Shown in pieces: positions 18,185 through 31,300 of a stretch of 64,000 nucleotides of DNA (positions are counted from its first letter, which is position 1; each line of letters begins with the position of its first letter). This DNA comes from Fusobacterium varium. GTDB lineage: Bacteria; Fusobacteriota; Fusobacteriia; Fusobacteriales; Fusobacteriaceae. The position numbers and the translations under genes were made by a program. The notes below the pieces were generated by a model, which did no database searches, was not told where the DNA came from, and saw only the letters and a list, made by a program, of their open reading frames with translations. The stretch spans positions 3,224,001-3,288,000 of the forward strand of contig LR134390.1 of the NCBI GenBank assembly GCA_900637705.1, read 5' to 3'.

Positions 18185-18219
18185 AGGATTGATTCCTGTA
18201 TTATACAGGAGTTAATCCT
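18185..18219. repeat. 16-bp inverted repeat, copy 2; probable leuS terminator
   Basis: The arms 18185-18200 and 18204-18219 enclose the same TTA loop as copy 1 (1428-1462) and are followed by TATTTTTTATTT. Relative to copy 1, three substitutions turn one A-T pair and one G-C pair into G-U type wobble pairs, so the RNA hairpin is kept. It lies about 100 bases after leuS. Confidence 0.75.
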
Positions 18220-18405
18220 TATTTTTTATTTATTCTTTCATAGTTATTTTTCTGTTCATAAAATATTACAGTTTTCATCATATCAAAGCGATTTTTCATT
18301 AATCCGTTGACAAAACTATTTTCTTTTTTTAATATACTTCGAATAATACTTTTTTTCTAATTTTTTTATCATAGAAATTATGTTGATATTTCTAACTTTG
18401 ATCAT
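18219..18405 (-). pseudogene. Remnant of an unidentified short coding sequence
   Basis: On the minus strand a frame from ATG 18405 gives MIKVRNINIISMIKKLEKK. After one added A in the run near 18350-18356 it continues as SIIRSILKKENSFVNGLMKN and NRFDMMKTVIFYEQKNNYER to a stop at 18221-18219 on the edge of the palindrome. It reads like protein but I recognise no family; a transposase C-terminus is possible. There is no ribosome binding site. It may be a chance frame in AT-rich DNA. Confidence 0.25.
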
Positions 18406-18542
18406 TATGGAGTGTTGTATTTTTTATGTTGGTTGGCATCTAATTTATTTAAGGATTATAGAATGTAAATGATAGAATTTATAATTCATATGAAAAAATA
18501 ATTTTGAAATATAAAAAAATAAAAAAAATTCATTTTTTTCTA

Positions 18543-18571
18543 TTGACAAAACAAATATTATGAGGTAATAA
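18543..18571 (+). promoter_or_regulatory. Strong sigma-70-type promoter without an intact gene downstream
   Basis: TTGACA (18543-18548), a 17-bp spacer and TAATAA (18566-18571). About 50 bases later AAAGGAGG precedes ATG-AAA-TAA, a two-codon frame. See the gene-free region that follows. Confidence 0.65.
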
Positions 18572-19402
18572 TATATCAAGAAAAGATACATGAGTCTAGA
18601 CAATAAATTGTATCTAAAGGAGGCGAGACCCATGAAATAAAATACAAAGAAAAAAGAACTTAAATCAAGTTAAGGACTTTTTTCAGAGAACATAAAAGCA
18701 TAAAAGAACATGTAATCATAAAAGTAAAAATTAAATATTTTTATCAAAAAAAATATTTAAAAAAGTTAAGTATTTAAAAAATAAAAACCACTATCCTTAT
18801 AATTTCAAAGTTATTTTAGTCATCTTTATAGAAATTAATTTTTATTTCTTATATGAATAGGATAAATATTATATTAAAGAAATAAGAAAAGATTTTATAA
18901 AACTAAAAAACTTATTTAAAATAATTTAATAAATTTTAAAGACTTAGAGGAGAATGCAGAAACTAGAATTATATTTAATCTTATATTTGATAGAAATATA
19001 GAGAATAATATCTGCTTATAGAAAAATATAATTATAATAGTTTAATGAGATTTCAATCTAAGAGTATAAAAATAAAATAGATAAATATAAATATTATTAT
19101 GGGATTATATTTAGGTATATTAAATTAGCTAAATAAAATCAAGAGTTTAATAATAAAAATTATCTAGAAAAATAAATTAATTTATAGAGTAATTGATGAT
19201 ATAAGAAATTTTTAACATTTGGAAGAACTAGTGATCTTTTAAGAAATGTGTAAATTATTTCTTTGAAATTGGTAACAAAGTTTAAGGATATGTGAAATAA
19301 AATTAATATAGATAGCTATAAAAAAGAGGAGGAATTTTTGAACATAGAAGAGATAAGATAGGGGGCTGTTTGATGAGTTATGAATATCAGACAGCCCTTT
19401 TT
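18572..19402 (+). other. Promoter-to-terminator transcription unit with no intact reading frame (decayed gene or long non-coding RNA)
   Basis: About 830 bases lie between a good promoter and a good terminator. A full ribosome binding site (AAAGGAGG near 18618) is followed by ATG-AAA-TAA. No long frame follows in any phase, but stretches such as FLTFGRTSDLLRNV (near 19214-19255) and a final SYKKEEEFLNIEEIR near the terminator look like relics of coding sequence interrupted by TAA/TAG. The likely reading is a heavily decayed gene; a structural RNA is the alternative. I recognise no family. Confidence 0.4.
19363..19402 (+). terminator. Intrinsic terminator upstream of the rRNA operon
   Basis: GGGCTGTTTGAT (19363-19374) pairs with ATCAGACAGCCC (19386-19397) with one G-U pair, followed by TTTTTAATTT. 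It closes the unit starting at the promoter at 18543. Confidence 0.8.
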
Positions 19403-19497
19403 AATTTATAAAAAATATTTTTAACATCTAAAACTCAATAAAATAAAGAGTTCTTTAAAAGAATAAAAAATATTTGAAAATAATTGAAAAAAAGTTG

Positions 19498-19529
19498 TTG
19501 ACGGAAAGTATTATTTATGATATTATAAT
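19498..19529 (+). promoter_or_regulatory. rRNA operon promoter
   Basis: TTGACG (19498-19503), 17 bp, TATTAT (19521-19526), overlapping a TATAAT at 19524-19529. A small hairpin-forming sequence (GTGCCGCAGG...GCGAAGCAC, 19534-19560) follows at the transcript start. The 16S gene begins about 150 bases downstream. Confidence 0.7.
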
Positions 19530-19582
19530 CAATGTGCCGCAGGAAAGCAGTGCGAAGCACAAAATAATTAAATAATGAAAAT

Positions 19583-19613
19583 AAGGACATTAACAACAGA
19601 ATAGAGAGAGATG
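19583..19613 (+). other. 5' arm of the pre-16S processing stem
   Basis: This stretch (AAGGACATTAAC...AGAATAGAGAGAG...ATGA) is complementary, with few mismatches and one small bulge, to 21193-21228 just after the 16S gene. The two would form the long helix that brackets 16S rRNA in the precursor and is normally cut by RNase III. Confidence 0.65.
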
Positions 19614-19675
19614 AAAAAAATCAACAAACAATAAATAGGTGTAAACAATCAGTTGAAAAAACTGAGTAAATAGAT

Positions 19676-21184
<1,509 letters not shown>

Positions 21185-21192
21185 TAAGGAGA

Positions 21193-21228
21193 TCATTTCT
21201 CTTTCTCTATTCTATTGATAATGTTCTT
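21193..21228 (+). other. 3' arm of the pre-16S processing stem
   Basis: This pairs with 19583-19613. The 16S-23S spacer (21185-21353, 169 bases) contains this arm and the 5' arm of the pre-23S stem. It has no tRNA-Ile or tRNA-Ala gene. Confidence 0.65.
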
Positions 21229-21259
21229 GCAGCGTATTAGCGCTGGATAACTTATCAAA

Positions 21260-21282
21260 TGGACATTGGAAACTATATAGTA
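21260..21282 (+). other. 5' arm of the pre-23S processing stem
   Basis: The stretch ending GAAACTATATAGTAG is complementary to 24290-24311 downstream of the 23S gene over about 20 positions, including an uninterrupted 15-bp core. It would form the precursor helix around 23S rRNA. Confidence 0.65.
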
Positions 21283-21353
21283 GATAATACAATTTTAACT
21301 CTTGTTTATATAAACAGAGTTAGCTGTCAATCAAATTAAACAAAAACAAAATA

Positions 21354-24262
<2,909 letters not shown>

Positions 24263-24289
24263 AAAGATTGAAAAGCGCGAAGGCGTAAG

Positions 24290-24311
24290 CTACTATATAG
24301 TTTCAAGTGTC
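24290..24311 (+). other. 3' arm of the pre-23S processing stem
   Basis: Complementary to 21260-21282; it lies in the 23S-5S spacer. Confidence 0.65.
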
Positions 24312-24333
24312 TATTGGAAAAGAAAAAGACACA

Positions 24334-24451
24334 GCTTGGTAAGAATAGCTGCGGGGGTACACCTGGTCCCATTCCGAACCCAGAAGTTAAGCCCGTAAAC
24401 GCTGAAAGTACTTGGAGGGAAGCCTCCCGGGAGGATAGGAACTTGCCAAGC
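24334..24451 (+). rRNA. rrf: 5S ribosomal RNA
   Basis: About 118 bases. The ends GCTTGGTAAG and CTTGCCAAGC pair as helix I. The internal ACCTGGTCCCATTCCGAACC and AAGTTAAGCCCG segments are standard for 5S. A run of Ts right after the 3' end (24452-24457) makes helix I double as the operon terminator. Confidence 0.95.
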
Positions 24452-24501
24452 TTTTTTCTTTGTCAAAAAATAATAATTTAAAAATATTTTAATAAATTTA
24501 T

Positions 24502-24530
24502 TTGACAAAATTAAGAAAATCTGATATCAT
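24502..24530 (+). promoter_or_regulatory. Promoter of the rpmG-tRNA-secE-nusG unit
   Basis: TTGACA (24502-24507), 17 bp, TATCAT (24525-24530). It lies just after the 5S gene and drives a leader of about 95 bases before rpmG. Confidence 0.75.
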
Positions 24531-24632
24531 ATTCTATGTCTTAGAAAGCAAGATAGAGTAAACTCTTTTTCACCATATTATATTCAATATGGGAGGATCG
24601 CAAAGATACCGTTAACGAGTGGAGGTGTAAAA

Positions 24633-24785
24633 TTGAGAGTAAATATTCAATTAGAATGTACAGAGTGTAAAAGAAGAAATTATAGTACATCAAAAAATAA
24701 AAAGAACACTACTGAAAGATTAGAAATTAATAAATACTGTAAGTGGGACAAAAAAGTTACTTTACATAAAGAAACTAAAAAATAG
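24633..24785 (+). CDS. rpmG: 50S ribosomal protein L33
   Basis: This 50-residue protein of the large subunit starts at TTG 24633 with GTGGAGGTG upstream. The sequence begins [20 protein letters not shown] after the start residue and ends VTLHKETKK, typical L33. The first cysteine pair is C-x2-C. The second site has only one cysteine (KYCKWDKK) where zinc-binding L33 has C-x2-C, so the zinc ribbon looks degenerate. It sits before the tRNA-Trp gene and secE, as L33 does in Bacillus. Confidence 0.92.
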   Translation: MRVNIQLECTECKRRNYSTSKNKKNTTERLEINKYCKWDKKVTLHKETKK

Positions 24786-24811
24786 TTTTTTAACGTAAGT
24801 TTACAACATGC

Positions 24812-24887
24812 AGGTCAATGGCTCAATTGGTAGAGCATCGGTCTCCAAAACCGAGGGTTGGGGGTTCGAGTCCCTCTTGACCTGCCA
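24812..24887 (+). tRNA. tRNA-Trp (anticodon CCA)
   Basis: 76 bases including an encoded CCA end. The acceptor arms AGGTCAA and TTGACCT pair fully. The anticodon arm CGGTCTCCAAAACCG carries CCA, and the T arm has GGGGGTTCGAGTCCCTC. It lies between rpmG and secE, probably co-transcribed. Confidence 0.97.
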
Positions 24888-24923
24888 TTTTTTTTATTAA
24901 AGTCGAAAAATAAAGGTGATTTT

Positions 24924-25106
24924 ATGAATCTGTTTCAAGGAATAAAAATGGAATATTCCAAGGTTCAATGGCCTAAAAAAGAAGAGATTGTTAATTCAAC
25001 TCTTTGGGTAATTGTTATGAGCTTAGTTTTAAGCGTTTATTTGGGAGTTTTTGATTTAATTGCTTCTAGACTGTTGAAAGTATTGGTATCTCTCTTTGGA
25101 GGATAA
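24924..25106 (+). CDS. secE: Preprotein translocase subunit SecE
   Basis: This 60-residue protein is the essential small subunit of the SecYEG channel in the cytoplasmic membrane. An amphipathic N-terminal helix with the conserved MEYSKVQWPKKEEIVNST is followed by one TM helix (about 29-50). AAAGGTGAT precedes ATG 24924. Upstream in-frame codons lie inside the tRNA gene and are not used. It is followed directly by nusG, the standard pair. Confidence 0.95.
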   Translation: MNLFQGIKMEYSKVQWPKKEEIVNSTLWVIVMSLVLSVYLGVFDLIASRLLKVLVSLFGG

Positions 25107-25110
25107 TATA

Positions 25111-25710
25111 ATGGAAAAAACATTAGTAAAAAAATGGTTTATGATTCATACTTATTCTGGGTATGAAAAAAAAGTAAAAACTGACCTTGAACAAAAAATA
25201 GAAACACTTGGAATAGGAGAAATAGTAACAAAGGTACTAGTTCCTGAAGAAGAGACTATTGAAGAGGTTAGAGGGAAAAAGAAAACTGTAGCCAGAAAAA
25301 TATTTCCAGGATATGTTATGCTAGAAATGGTAGCAACAAGAGAGGAAAGTGAAGATGGAATAAACTTTAGAGTTGATTCTAATGCTTGGTATGTAGTAAG
25401 AAATACAAATGGAGTAACAGGATTCGTTGGTGTTGGTTCTGACCCTATTCCTATGGAAGATGATGAAGTTGCAAATATATTCAGAGTTATTGGATATGAT
25501 ATTCCAGAGGAAGAAAAAGAAAATAAAGAGGTTTTAAAAATTAACTTTGGACTTGGTGATTTTGTAAAGATTCTTGGAGGAGGCTTTGCAGGTCATGAAG
25601 GAAAAGTAGCAGAAATAGATATGGAACAAAGGAAAGTAAAAGTTATGATCGAAATGTTTGGGAGAATGACTCCTGTAGAAGTAGATTTTAACAGTGTTGA
25701 GAAGGCATAG
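25111..25710 (+). CDS. nusG: Transcription termination/antitermination factor NusG
   Basis: This 199-residue factor binds RNA polymerase and links it to Rho or to the ribosome. The N-terminal NGN domain begins KKWFMIHTYSGYEKKVKTDL and includes RKIFPGYVMLEM. The C-terminal KOW domain contains FGLGDFVKILGGGFAGHEGK. The start is ATG 25111, with GGAGG at the end of secE as its ribosome binding site. The in-frame TTG at 25096 overlaps that site and is unlikely. Confidence 0.96.
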   Translation: MEKTLVKKWFMIHTYSGYEKKVKTDLEQKIETLGIGEIVTKVLVPEEETIEEVRGKKKTVARKIFPGYVMLEMVATREESEDGINFRVDSNAWYVVRNTNGVTGFVGVGSDPIPMEDDEVANIFRVIGYDIPEEEKENKEVLKINFGLGDFVKILGGGFAGHEGKVAEIDMEQRKVKVMIEMFGRMTPVEVDFNSVEKA

Positions 25711-25727
25711 TAAGTTATGTCTTTTTA

Positions 25728-25753
25728 GTGGGAGATGACACCGTCATTACCAC
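25728..25753 (+). promoter_or_regulatory. Hairpin in the rplK leader
   Basis: GTGG...ATGAC pairs with GTCAT...CCAC around a 3-base loop. The hairpin lies between nusG and rplK, 28 bases before the rplK start. A very similar GTGG/CCAC-closed hairpin precedes rplA. It may be an autoregulatory site for L1 or L11. Confidence 0.5.
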
Positions 25754-25781
25754 ACAATTTATGGAGGTGTAATTAAATAAA

Positions 25782-26207
25782 ATGGCAAAAGAAGTAATTA
25801 AGATAATAAAACTACAATTACCAGCAGGTAAAGCTAATCCAGCTCCACCAGTTGGACCAGCATTAGGACAACACGGAGTTAATATTATGGAATTCTGTAA
25901 AGCGTTCAATGCAAAGACTCAAGATAAAGCTGGATGGGTAATTCCAGTAGAAATTTCTGTATATAATGATAGATCTTTCACATTTATACTTAAAACTCCA
26001 CCTGCATCTGACTTATTAAAGAAAGCAGCAGGAATCCAATCAGCAGCTAAAAACTCTAAAAAAGAAGTTGCTGGACAAATAACAACAGCAAAATTAAGAG
26101 AACTTGCAGAAACTAAAATGCCTGATTTAAATGCAGGATCAGTAGAAGCGGCTATGAAAATAATAGCTGGATCAGCAAGATCTATGGGAATCAAAATAGT
26201 AGACTAG
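25782..26207 (+). CDS. rplK: 50S ribosomal protein L11
   Basis: This 141-residue protein of the GTPase-associated centre contacts 23S rRNA and is needed for stringent-response signalling. The N-terminal domain has [20 protein letters not shown]. The C-terminal rRNA-binding domain ends with [11 protein letters not shown]. It is first in the rplKAJL series. GGAGGTG lies upstream of ATG 25782. Confidence 0.98.
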   Translation: MAKEVIKIIKLQLPAGKANPAPPVGPALGQHGVNIMEFCKAFNAKTQDKAGWVIPVEISVYNDRSFTFILKTPPASDLLKKAAGIQSAAKNSKKEVAGQITTAKLRELAETKMPDLNAGSVEAAMKIIAGSARSMGIKIVD

Positions 26208-26238
26208 TATTTTTAGTAAACTAAATTAATCTGTTGTG

Positions 26239-26296
26239 TATGGTACATAGTACCATGGTTATATTAAGTGGTAGGAGAATTATTCCGCATCACCAC
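26239..26296 (+). promoter_or_regulatory. Two hairpins in the rplA leader (possible L1 control site)
   Basis: The first hairpin is ATGGTAC/GTACCAT with loop ATA (26240-26256). The second is GTGGT/ACCAC closing an inner GGA/TCC pair (26268-26296). The second resembles the hairpin before rplK. L1 is known to repress its own operon by binding an mRNA mimic of its rRNA site in many bacteria; assignment here is inference. Confidence 0.45.
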
Positions 26297-26316
26297 AAAG
26301 GGAGGAAATTAAAAAA

Positions 26317-27024
26317 ATGGCAAAACATAGAGGAAAAAAATACTTAGAAATTGCTAAGTTAATAGAAACTGGGAAGCTTTATGAAGTTAAAGAAGCTTTA
26401 GAATTAGTTTTAAAAACAAAAACTGCTAAATTTACAGAAACTGTAGAAGTTGCATTAAGACTTGGAGTAGATCCAAGACATGCTGACCAGCAAGTTAGAG
26501 GAACAGTTGTTCTTCCACATGGAACTGGAAAAACTGTAAAAGTACTAGCTATCACTTCAGGAGCTAATGTTGAAAAGGCTTTGGAAGCTGGAGCTGACTA
26601 TGCAGGTTCTGATGAATATATTGCTCAAATTCAACAAGGTTGGTTAGATTTTGATTTAGTTATTGCTACACCTGACATGATGCCTAAACTAGGAAGACTA
26701 GGAAAAATATTGGGAACTAAAGGATTAATGCCAAATCCAAAATCAGGAACTGTAACTCCAGATATTGCTGGTGCTGTTTCTGAATTTAAAAAAGGTAAAC
26801 TAGCATTCAGAGTAGACAAATTAGGATCAATTCATGTACCAATTGGTAAAGCTGATTTTGCTCCTGAGAAAATTGAAGAAAACTTTAAAGCTTTCTTAGA
26901 GCAAATCACAAGATTAAAACCAGCATCTTCTAAAGGACAATACTTAAGAACAGTTGCTGTATCTCTAACAATGGGACCTGGAATAAAAATGGACCCTGCA
27001 TTAGTAGCTAAATATGTTGGATAA
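26317..27024 (+). CDS. rplA: 50S ribosomal protein L1
   Basis: This 235-residue protein forms the mobile L1 stalk of the large subunit near the E site and is often a translational repressor of its own operon. The start [17 protein letters not shown], the [20 protein letters not shown] motif and the [19 protein letters not shown] loop are standard. GGGAGGAAA precedes the ATG. Confidence 0.98.
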   Translation: MAKHRGKKYLEIAKLIETGKLYEVKEALELVLKTKTAKFTETVEVALRLGVDPRHADQQVRGTVVLPHGTGKTVKVLAITSGANVEKALEAGADYAGSDEYIAQIQQGWLDFDLVIATPDMMPKLGRLGKILGTKGLMPNPKSGTVTPDIAGAVSEFKKGKLAFRVDKLGSIHVPIGKADFAPEKIEENFKAFLEQITRLKPASSKGQYLRTVAVSLTMGPGIKMDPALVAKYVG

Positions 27025-27044
27025 ATAATTTAATATAGATCCAA

Positions 27045-27147
27045 ACCAAAGACCGTAGGTGGTTTTAACCTTAATTACCCTACCGAGGTTGGAAGTAGGT
27101 TTCGCTAGCCTCATAGTGTGATTTCAACCTCCGTTCCATTCTTTGGT
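27045..27147 (+). ncRNA. L10 leader (rplJ-rplL autoregulatory element)
   Basis: The closing helix ACCAAAG (27045-27051) with CTTTGGT (27141-27147) and internal arms such as CCGTAGGT/ACCCTACCG and GAGGTTG/CAACCTC match the layout of the known ribosomal protein L10 leader. In that system the L10-(L12)4 complex binds the RNA and represses the operon. It occupies most of the 163-base gap before rplJ. Confidence 0.85.
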
Positions 27148-27187
27148 ACGGGGGTAATTTTTAAGAAAAGAGGGGGTGAAAAAATAA

Positions 27188-27700
27188 ATGGCAACTCAAG
27201 CAAAAATAGATCACGTAGCTGAACTAGTAGAAAAAATAAAAAAAGCTCAATCAGTAGTATTAGTTGATTATCAAGGAATCAGTGTTAATGACGAAACTGC
27301 ATTGAGAAGAAAAATGAGAGAAGCTGGTGCTGAATATCTAGTAACTAAGAATAGATTATTCAAAATAGCTCTTAAAGAAGCAGGTGTTGAGGATTCTTTT
27401 GAAGATATTTTGGAAGGAACTACAGCTTTCGCTTTTGGATACAATGATCCAGTAGCTCCTGCAAAAATAGTTTTTGATTTAGCGAAAGATAAGGCTAAAG
27501 CAAAACAAAATATTTTCAAAATAAAAGGTGGAGTTTTAACAGGAAAAAGAGTTGAAGCTGAAGGAGTAGAAGCACTTGCTAAATTACCTTCAAGAGATCA
27601 ATTACTTTCTATGTTACTTAACTCAATGCTTGGACCAATCAGAAAACTTGCTTATGCAACTGTCGCTATCGCAGATAAAAAAGAAGCAGCAGGTGAATAA
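27188..27700 (+). CDS. rplJ: 50S ribosomal protein L10
   Basis: This 170-residue protein is the base of the L7/L12 stalk. The N-terminus includes AQSVVLVDYQGISVNDE and the RNA-binding REAGAEYLVTKNRLFKIAL. The C-terminal helix, where L7/L12 dimers bind, ends AYATVAIADKKEAAGE. The leader upstream is a typical L10 element. AGAGGGGGTG precedes the ATG. Confidence 0.97.
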   Translation: MATQAKIDHVAELVEKIKKAQSVVLVDYQGISVNDETALRRKMREAGAEYLVTKNRLFKIALKEAGVEDSFEDILEGTTAFAFGYNDPVAPAKIVFDLAKDKAKAKQNIFKIKGGVLTGKRVEAEGVEALAKLPSRDQLLSMLLNSMLGPIRKLAYATVAIADKKEAAGE

Positions 27701-27788
27701 TCAAAAATTTCAATTGGTTTAATTAATGAAATAAAATAATTATAATAAATCACAAATTTGTGTATAAAAACTAAGGAGGAAACAATAA

Positions 27789-28154
27789 ATGGCATTTGAT
27801 AGAGAAAAATTTATAGCTGAATTAGAAGCTATGACAGTTTTAGAATTAAAAGATTTAGTAAGCGCATTAGAAGAGCACTTTGGTGTAACTGCAGCAGCTC
27901 CAGTAGCAGTAGCAGGACCAGCAGTAGCTGAAGCAGCAGAAGAGAAAACTGAATTTGATGTTATCTTAACTGCAGCAGGAGCTAATAAAATAGCTGTAAT
28001 CAAAGAAGTAAGAGGAATTACAGGATTAGGATTAAAAGAAGCTAAAGAATTAGTTGATAATGGTGGAAAACTTAAAGAAGCTGTTTCTAAAGAAGAAGCT
28101 GAAGCAGTAAAAGAAAAATTAACTGCAGCAGGAGCTACAGTAGAAGTTAAATAA
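27789..28154 (+). CDS. rplL: 50S ribosomal protein L7/L12
   Basis: This 121-residue stalk protein recruits translational GTPases. The N-terminal dimerisation helices include [20 protein letters not shown] (one residue varies: MTVLEL), then an Ala-rich hinge (about 37-52) and a C-terminal domain with [20 protein letters not shown]. It follows rplJ by 88 bases and ends at a strong terminator. Confidence 0.98.
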   Translation: MAFDREKFIAELEAMTVLELKDLVSALEEHFGVTAAAPVAVAGPAVAEAAEEKTEFDVILTAAGANKIAVIKEVRGITGLGLKEAKELVDNGGKLKEAVSKEEAEAVKEKLTAAGATVEVK

Positions 28155-28205
28155 TTGATTGGACTTTTAATTTTGAACTAAAAATCTTATTTAATTAAAA
28201 AAAAT

Positions 28206-28232
28206 AGGCACTCTTGACCAGAGTGCCTTTTT
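28206..28232 (+). terminator. Terminator/attenuator between rplL and rpoB
   Basis: AGGCACTCT (28206-28214) pairs with AGAGTGCCT (28220-28228), followed by TTTT. In E. coli a partly read-through attenuator sits in the same place; similar use here is inferred. Confidence 0.8.
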
Positions 28233-28394
28233 ACTAATTGTTAAGGATAGCTTAAAAGTATAATTTGTATTACATTATGATGTAAATTTTTGTTTTGAAA
28301 CAGTGATAATTAATCATTTGGAAATAGATATTAGCCTTTTATTTTCAAGTGATTAGGTATTAAACTTTAAAGAATTAGTAAGGGGTGTGAATTA

Positions 28395-31300
28395 ATGGGG
28401 AAACTCGTTGAAAGATTGAATTTTGGAAGGATAAAAGAAAGAGGAACAATGCCTCATTTTCTTGAGTTCCAATTGGATTCCTATGAAGATTTTCTACAAG
28501 CTAAAGAGGCTCCAAATAATAGAAAAGATAAGGGGTTAGAATCAGCTTTTAGAGAAATTTTCCCTGTTGAATCTTCTAATGGAGATATCAAGTTGGAGTA
28601 TGTTTCTTATGAATTACATGAAGCAGAGCCACCATTAAATGATGAGCTTGAATGTAAAAAAAGAGGAAAAACTTATTCTACTTCTTTGAAAGTAAGATTA
28701 AGGCTTATCAATAAAAAAAGTGGAAATGAGATACAAGAGTCTTTAGTCTACTTTGGAGAAGTTCCAATGATGACTGAAAGAGGTACATTTATAATCAATG
28801 GTGCTGAAAGAGTTGTTGTATCACAGTTGCATAGATCTCCAGGAGTTTCATTCAACAAAGAGATCAATATTCAAACAGGAAAAGACCTTTTCTCTGGAAA
28901 AATTATTCCATATAAGGGGACTTGGCTTGAGTTTGAAACAGATAAAAATGATTTCTTAAGTATAAAAATAGATAGAAAGAAAAAGGTATTAGCTACTGTA
29001 TTCCTAAAGGCTATTGATTTTTTTAACAATAATACAGAGATAAAAGACTATTTCTTAGAAACTAAAGAATTAGATTTAGCCTCAATATTCCAAAAATATA
29101 AAAACAAAGATGAACTTTTAAGTGTAATCAGAACAAGATTTGAAGGAAGTTTTATTAAAGAAGATATCTATGATGATGAAACTGGTGAAGTTATAGCAGA
29201 AGCAGATGCAGTTATAGATGAAGCTCTAATAGAAAAAATGATAGAATTTAAAATAGAAAAAGTGGTTTATTGGGAAGTAAAACCAGAAGATAAATTACTA
29301 GCTAACACTGTTTTGAATGATAGTACACTTACAAAAGAGGAAGCAGTAACAGAAGTATTCAAGAAATTAAGACCAGGAGATCTAGTGACAGTAGAGTCTG
29401 CGAGATCACTTATTAGGCAAATGTTTTTCAATCCTCAAAGATATGATCTTGAGCCAGTTGGAAGATACAAGATGAACAAAAGATTAAAACTTAATGTTCC
29501 AGAAGATGAAATATTACTAACTAAAGATGACATTATAGGAACAATGAAATATGTAATTAATCTAAATAATGGAAATGGACACACTGATGATATAGATAAC
29601 TTGTCTAATAGACGTGTAAGAGGTGTCGGAGAGCTATTATTGATGCAAATCAAAGCAGGGCTTTCTAAAATGGGTAAAATGGTAAAAGAGAAAATGACAG
29701 TTCAAGATTCTGAAACTTTAACTTCTCAATCATTACTTAATACAAGACCATTAAATGCACTGATTTTAGACTTCTTTGGATCTGGACAATTATCTCAATT
29801 CATGGACCAATCTAATCCATTGGCTGAATTAACTCATAAGAGAAGAATATCTGCTTTGGGGCCTGGAGGACTTTCAAGGGAAAGAGCAGGATTTGAAGTA
29901 AGAGACGTTCATGATTCTCACTATGGAAGAATCTGTCCTATAGAAACACCAGAAGGACCAAATATCGGTCTTATAGGTTCATTAGCAATATATGCTAAGA
30001 TAAATAAATATGGATTTATTGAAACTCCATATGTAAAAGTTGTTGATGGTAAAGCTGATTTTGATCAAATAGATTACCTTGCAGCTGATGAAGAAGAAGG
30101 GTTATTCATTGCACAAGCCGATACAAAAATAGGAGAAGATGGATCACTTCTTGGTGATGTTGTATGTAGATTTGGGCATGAAATTGTAAGTATAAGCGGT
30201 GAAAAAGTTGATTACTTAGATATTTCTCCTAAACAAGTGGTATCTGTATCAGCTGGACTAATACCATTCCTAGAACACGATGACGCCAACAGAGCACTGA
30301 TGGGATCAAACATGCAAAGACAGGCTGTACCATTATTAAGAACAGAAGCACCTTATATTGGAACAGGACTAGAAAGAAAAGTTGCTGTAGATTCTGGAGC
30401 TGTTGTTATTTCTAAAACTGATGGTAAAGTTGTATATGTAGATGCTCAAAAAATAATTATAGAAGATCCAGAAGGAAAAGAACATAAATATAGACTGCTT
30501 AATTTTGAAAGATCTAACCAGTCAATGTGTTTACATCAAACACCACTTGTTTCTCCAGGAGAAGAAGTAAAAGCTGGGGGAGTAATAGCTGATGGACCAG
30601 CAACAAAAGGTGGAGATTTAGCACTTGGAAGAAATATTCTGATGGCATTTATGCCTTGGGAAGGATATAACTATGAGGACGCGATTCTAATATCTGATAG
30701 ATTAAGAAAAGATGATGTATTCACATCTATCCATGTTGAAGAGTATGAAATAGAAGCTAGAAATACTAAACTTGGAGATGAAGAAATAACTAGAGAAATA
30801 CCAAATATCTCTGAGGAAGCATTAAGAAAACTAGATTCTAAAGGAATAATAACTATTGGATCAGAAGTTGGACCTGGGGATATTCTTGTAGGAAAAACAG
30901 CTCCTAAAGGAGAAACTGAACCACCTGCAGAAGAAAAATTATTAAGAGCTATCTTTGGAGAGAAAGCAAGAGATGTTAGAGATACATCACTTAGAATGCC
31001 TCATGGGTCAAAAGGAACTGTTGTAGAAATCCTTGAACTTTCAAGAGAAAATGGAGATGAACTTAAAGCTGGAGTTAATAAAGCAATAAGAGTATTAGTG
31101 GCTGAAAAGAGAAAGATAACTGTTGGAGATAAAATGTCTGGACGTCATGGAAATAAAGGGGTTGTATCAAGAGTACTTCCTGCTGAAGATATGCCGTTCT
31201 TAGCAGATGGGACACATCTAGATGTTGTACTTAATCCTCTTGGAGTACCTTCACGTATGAATATAGGACAGGTACTTGAAGTTCACTTAGGTATGGCTAT

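Noticed and set aside
21185-21353. tRNA-Ile or tRNA-Ala in the 16S-23S spacer
   Set aside because: No cloverleaf or TTCGA T-arm is present; the spacer is filled by the processing-stem arms.
24858-24923. Extending secE upstream to an in-frame start codon
   Set aside because: It would begin inside the tRNA-Trp gene; ATG 24924 has a good ribosome binding site and gives the standard SecE N-terminus.
27740-28003. Long antisense frame opposite rplL (and similar frames opposite rpoB, rpoC, hppA and the PTS genes)
   Set aside because: They mirror the Ala/Gly-rich or biased codon use of the real gene and have no ribosome binding sites.
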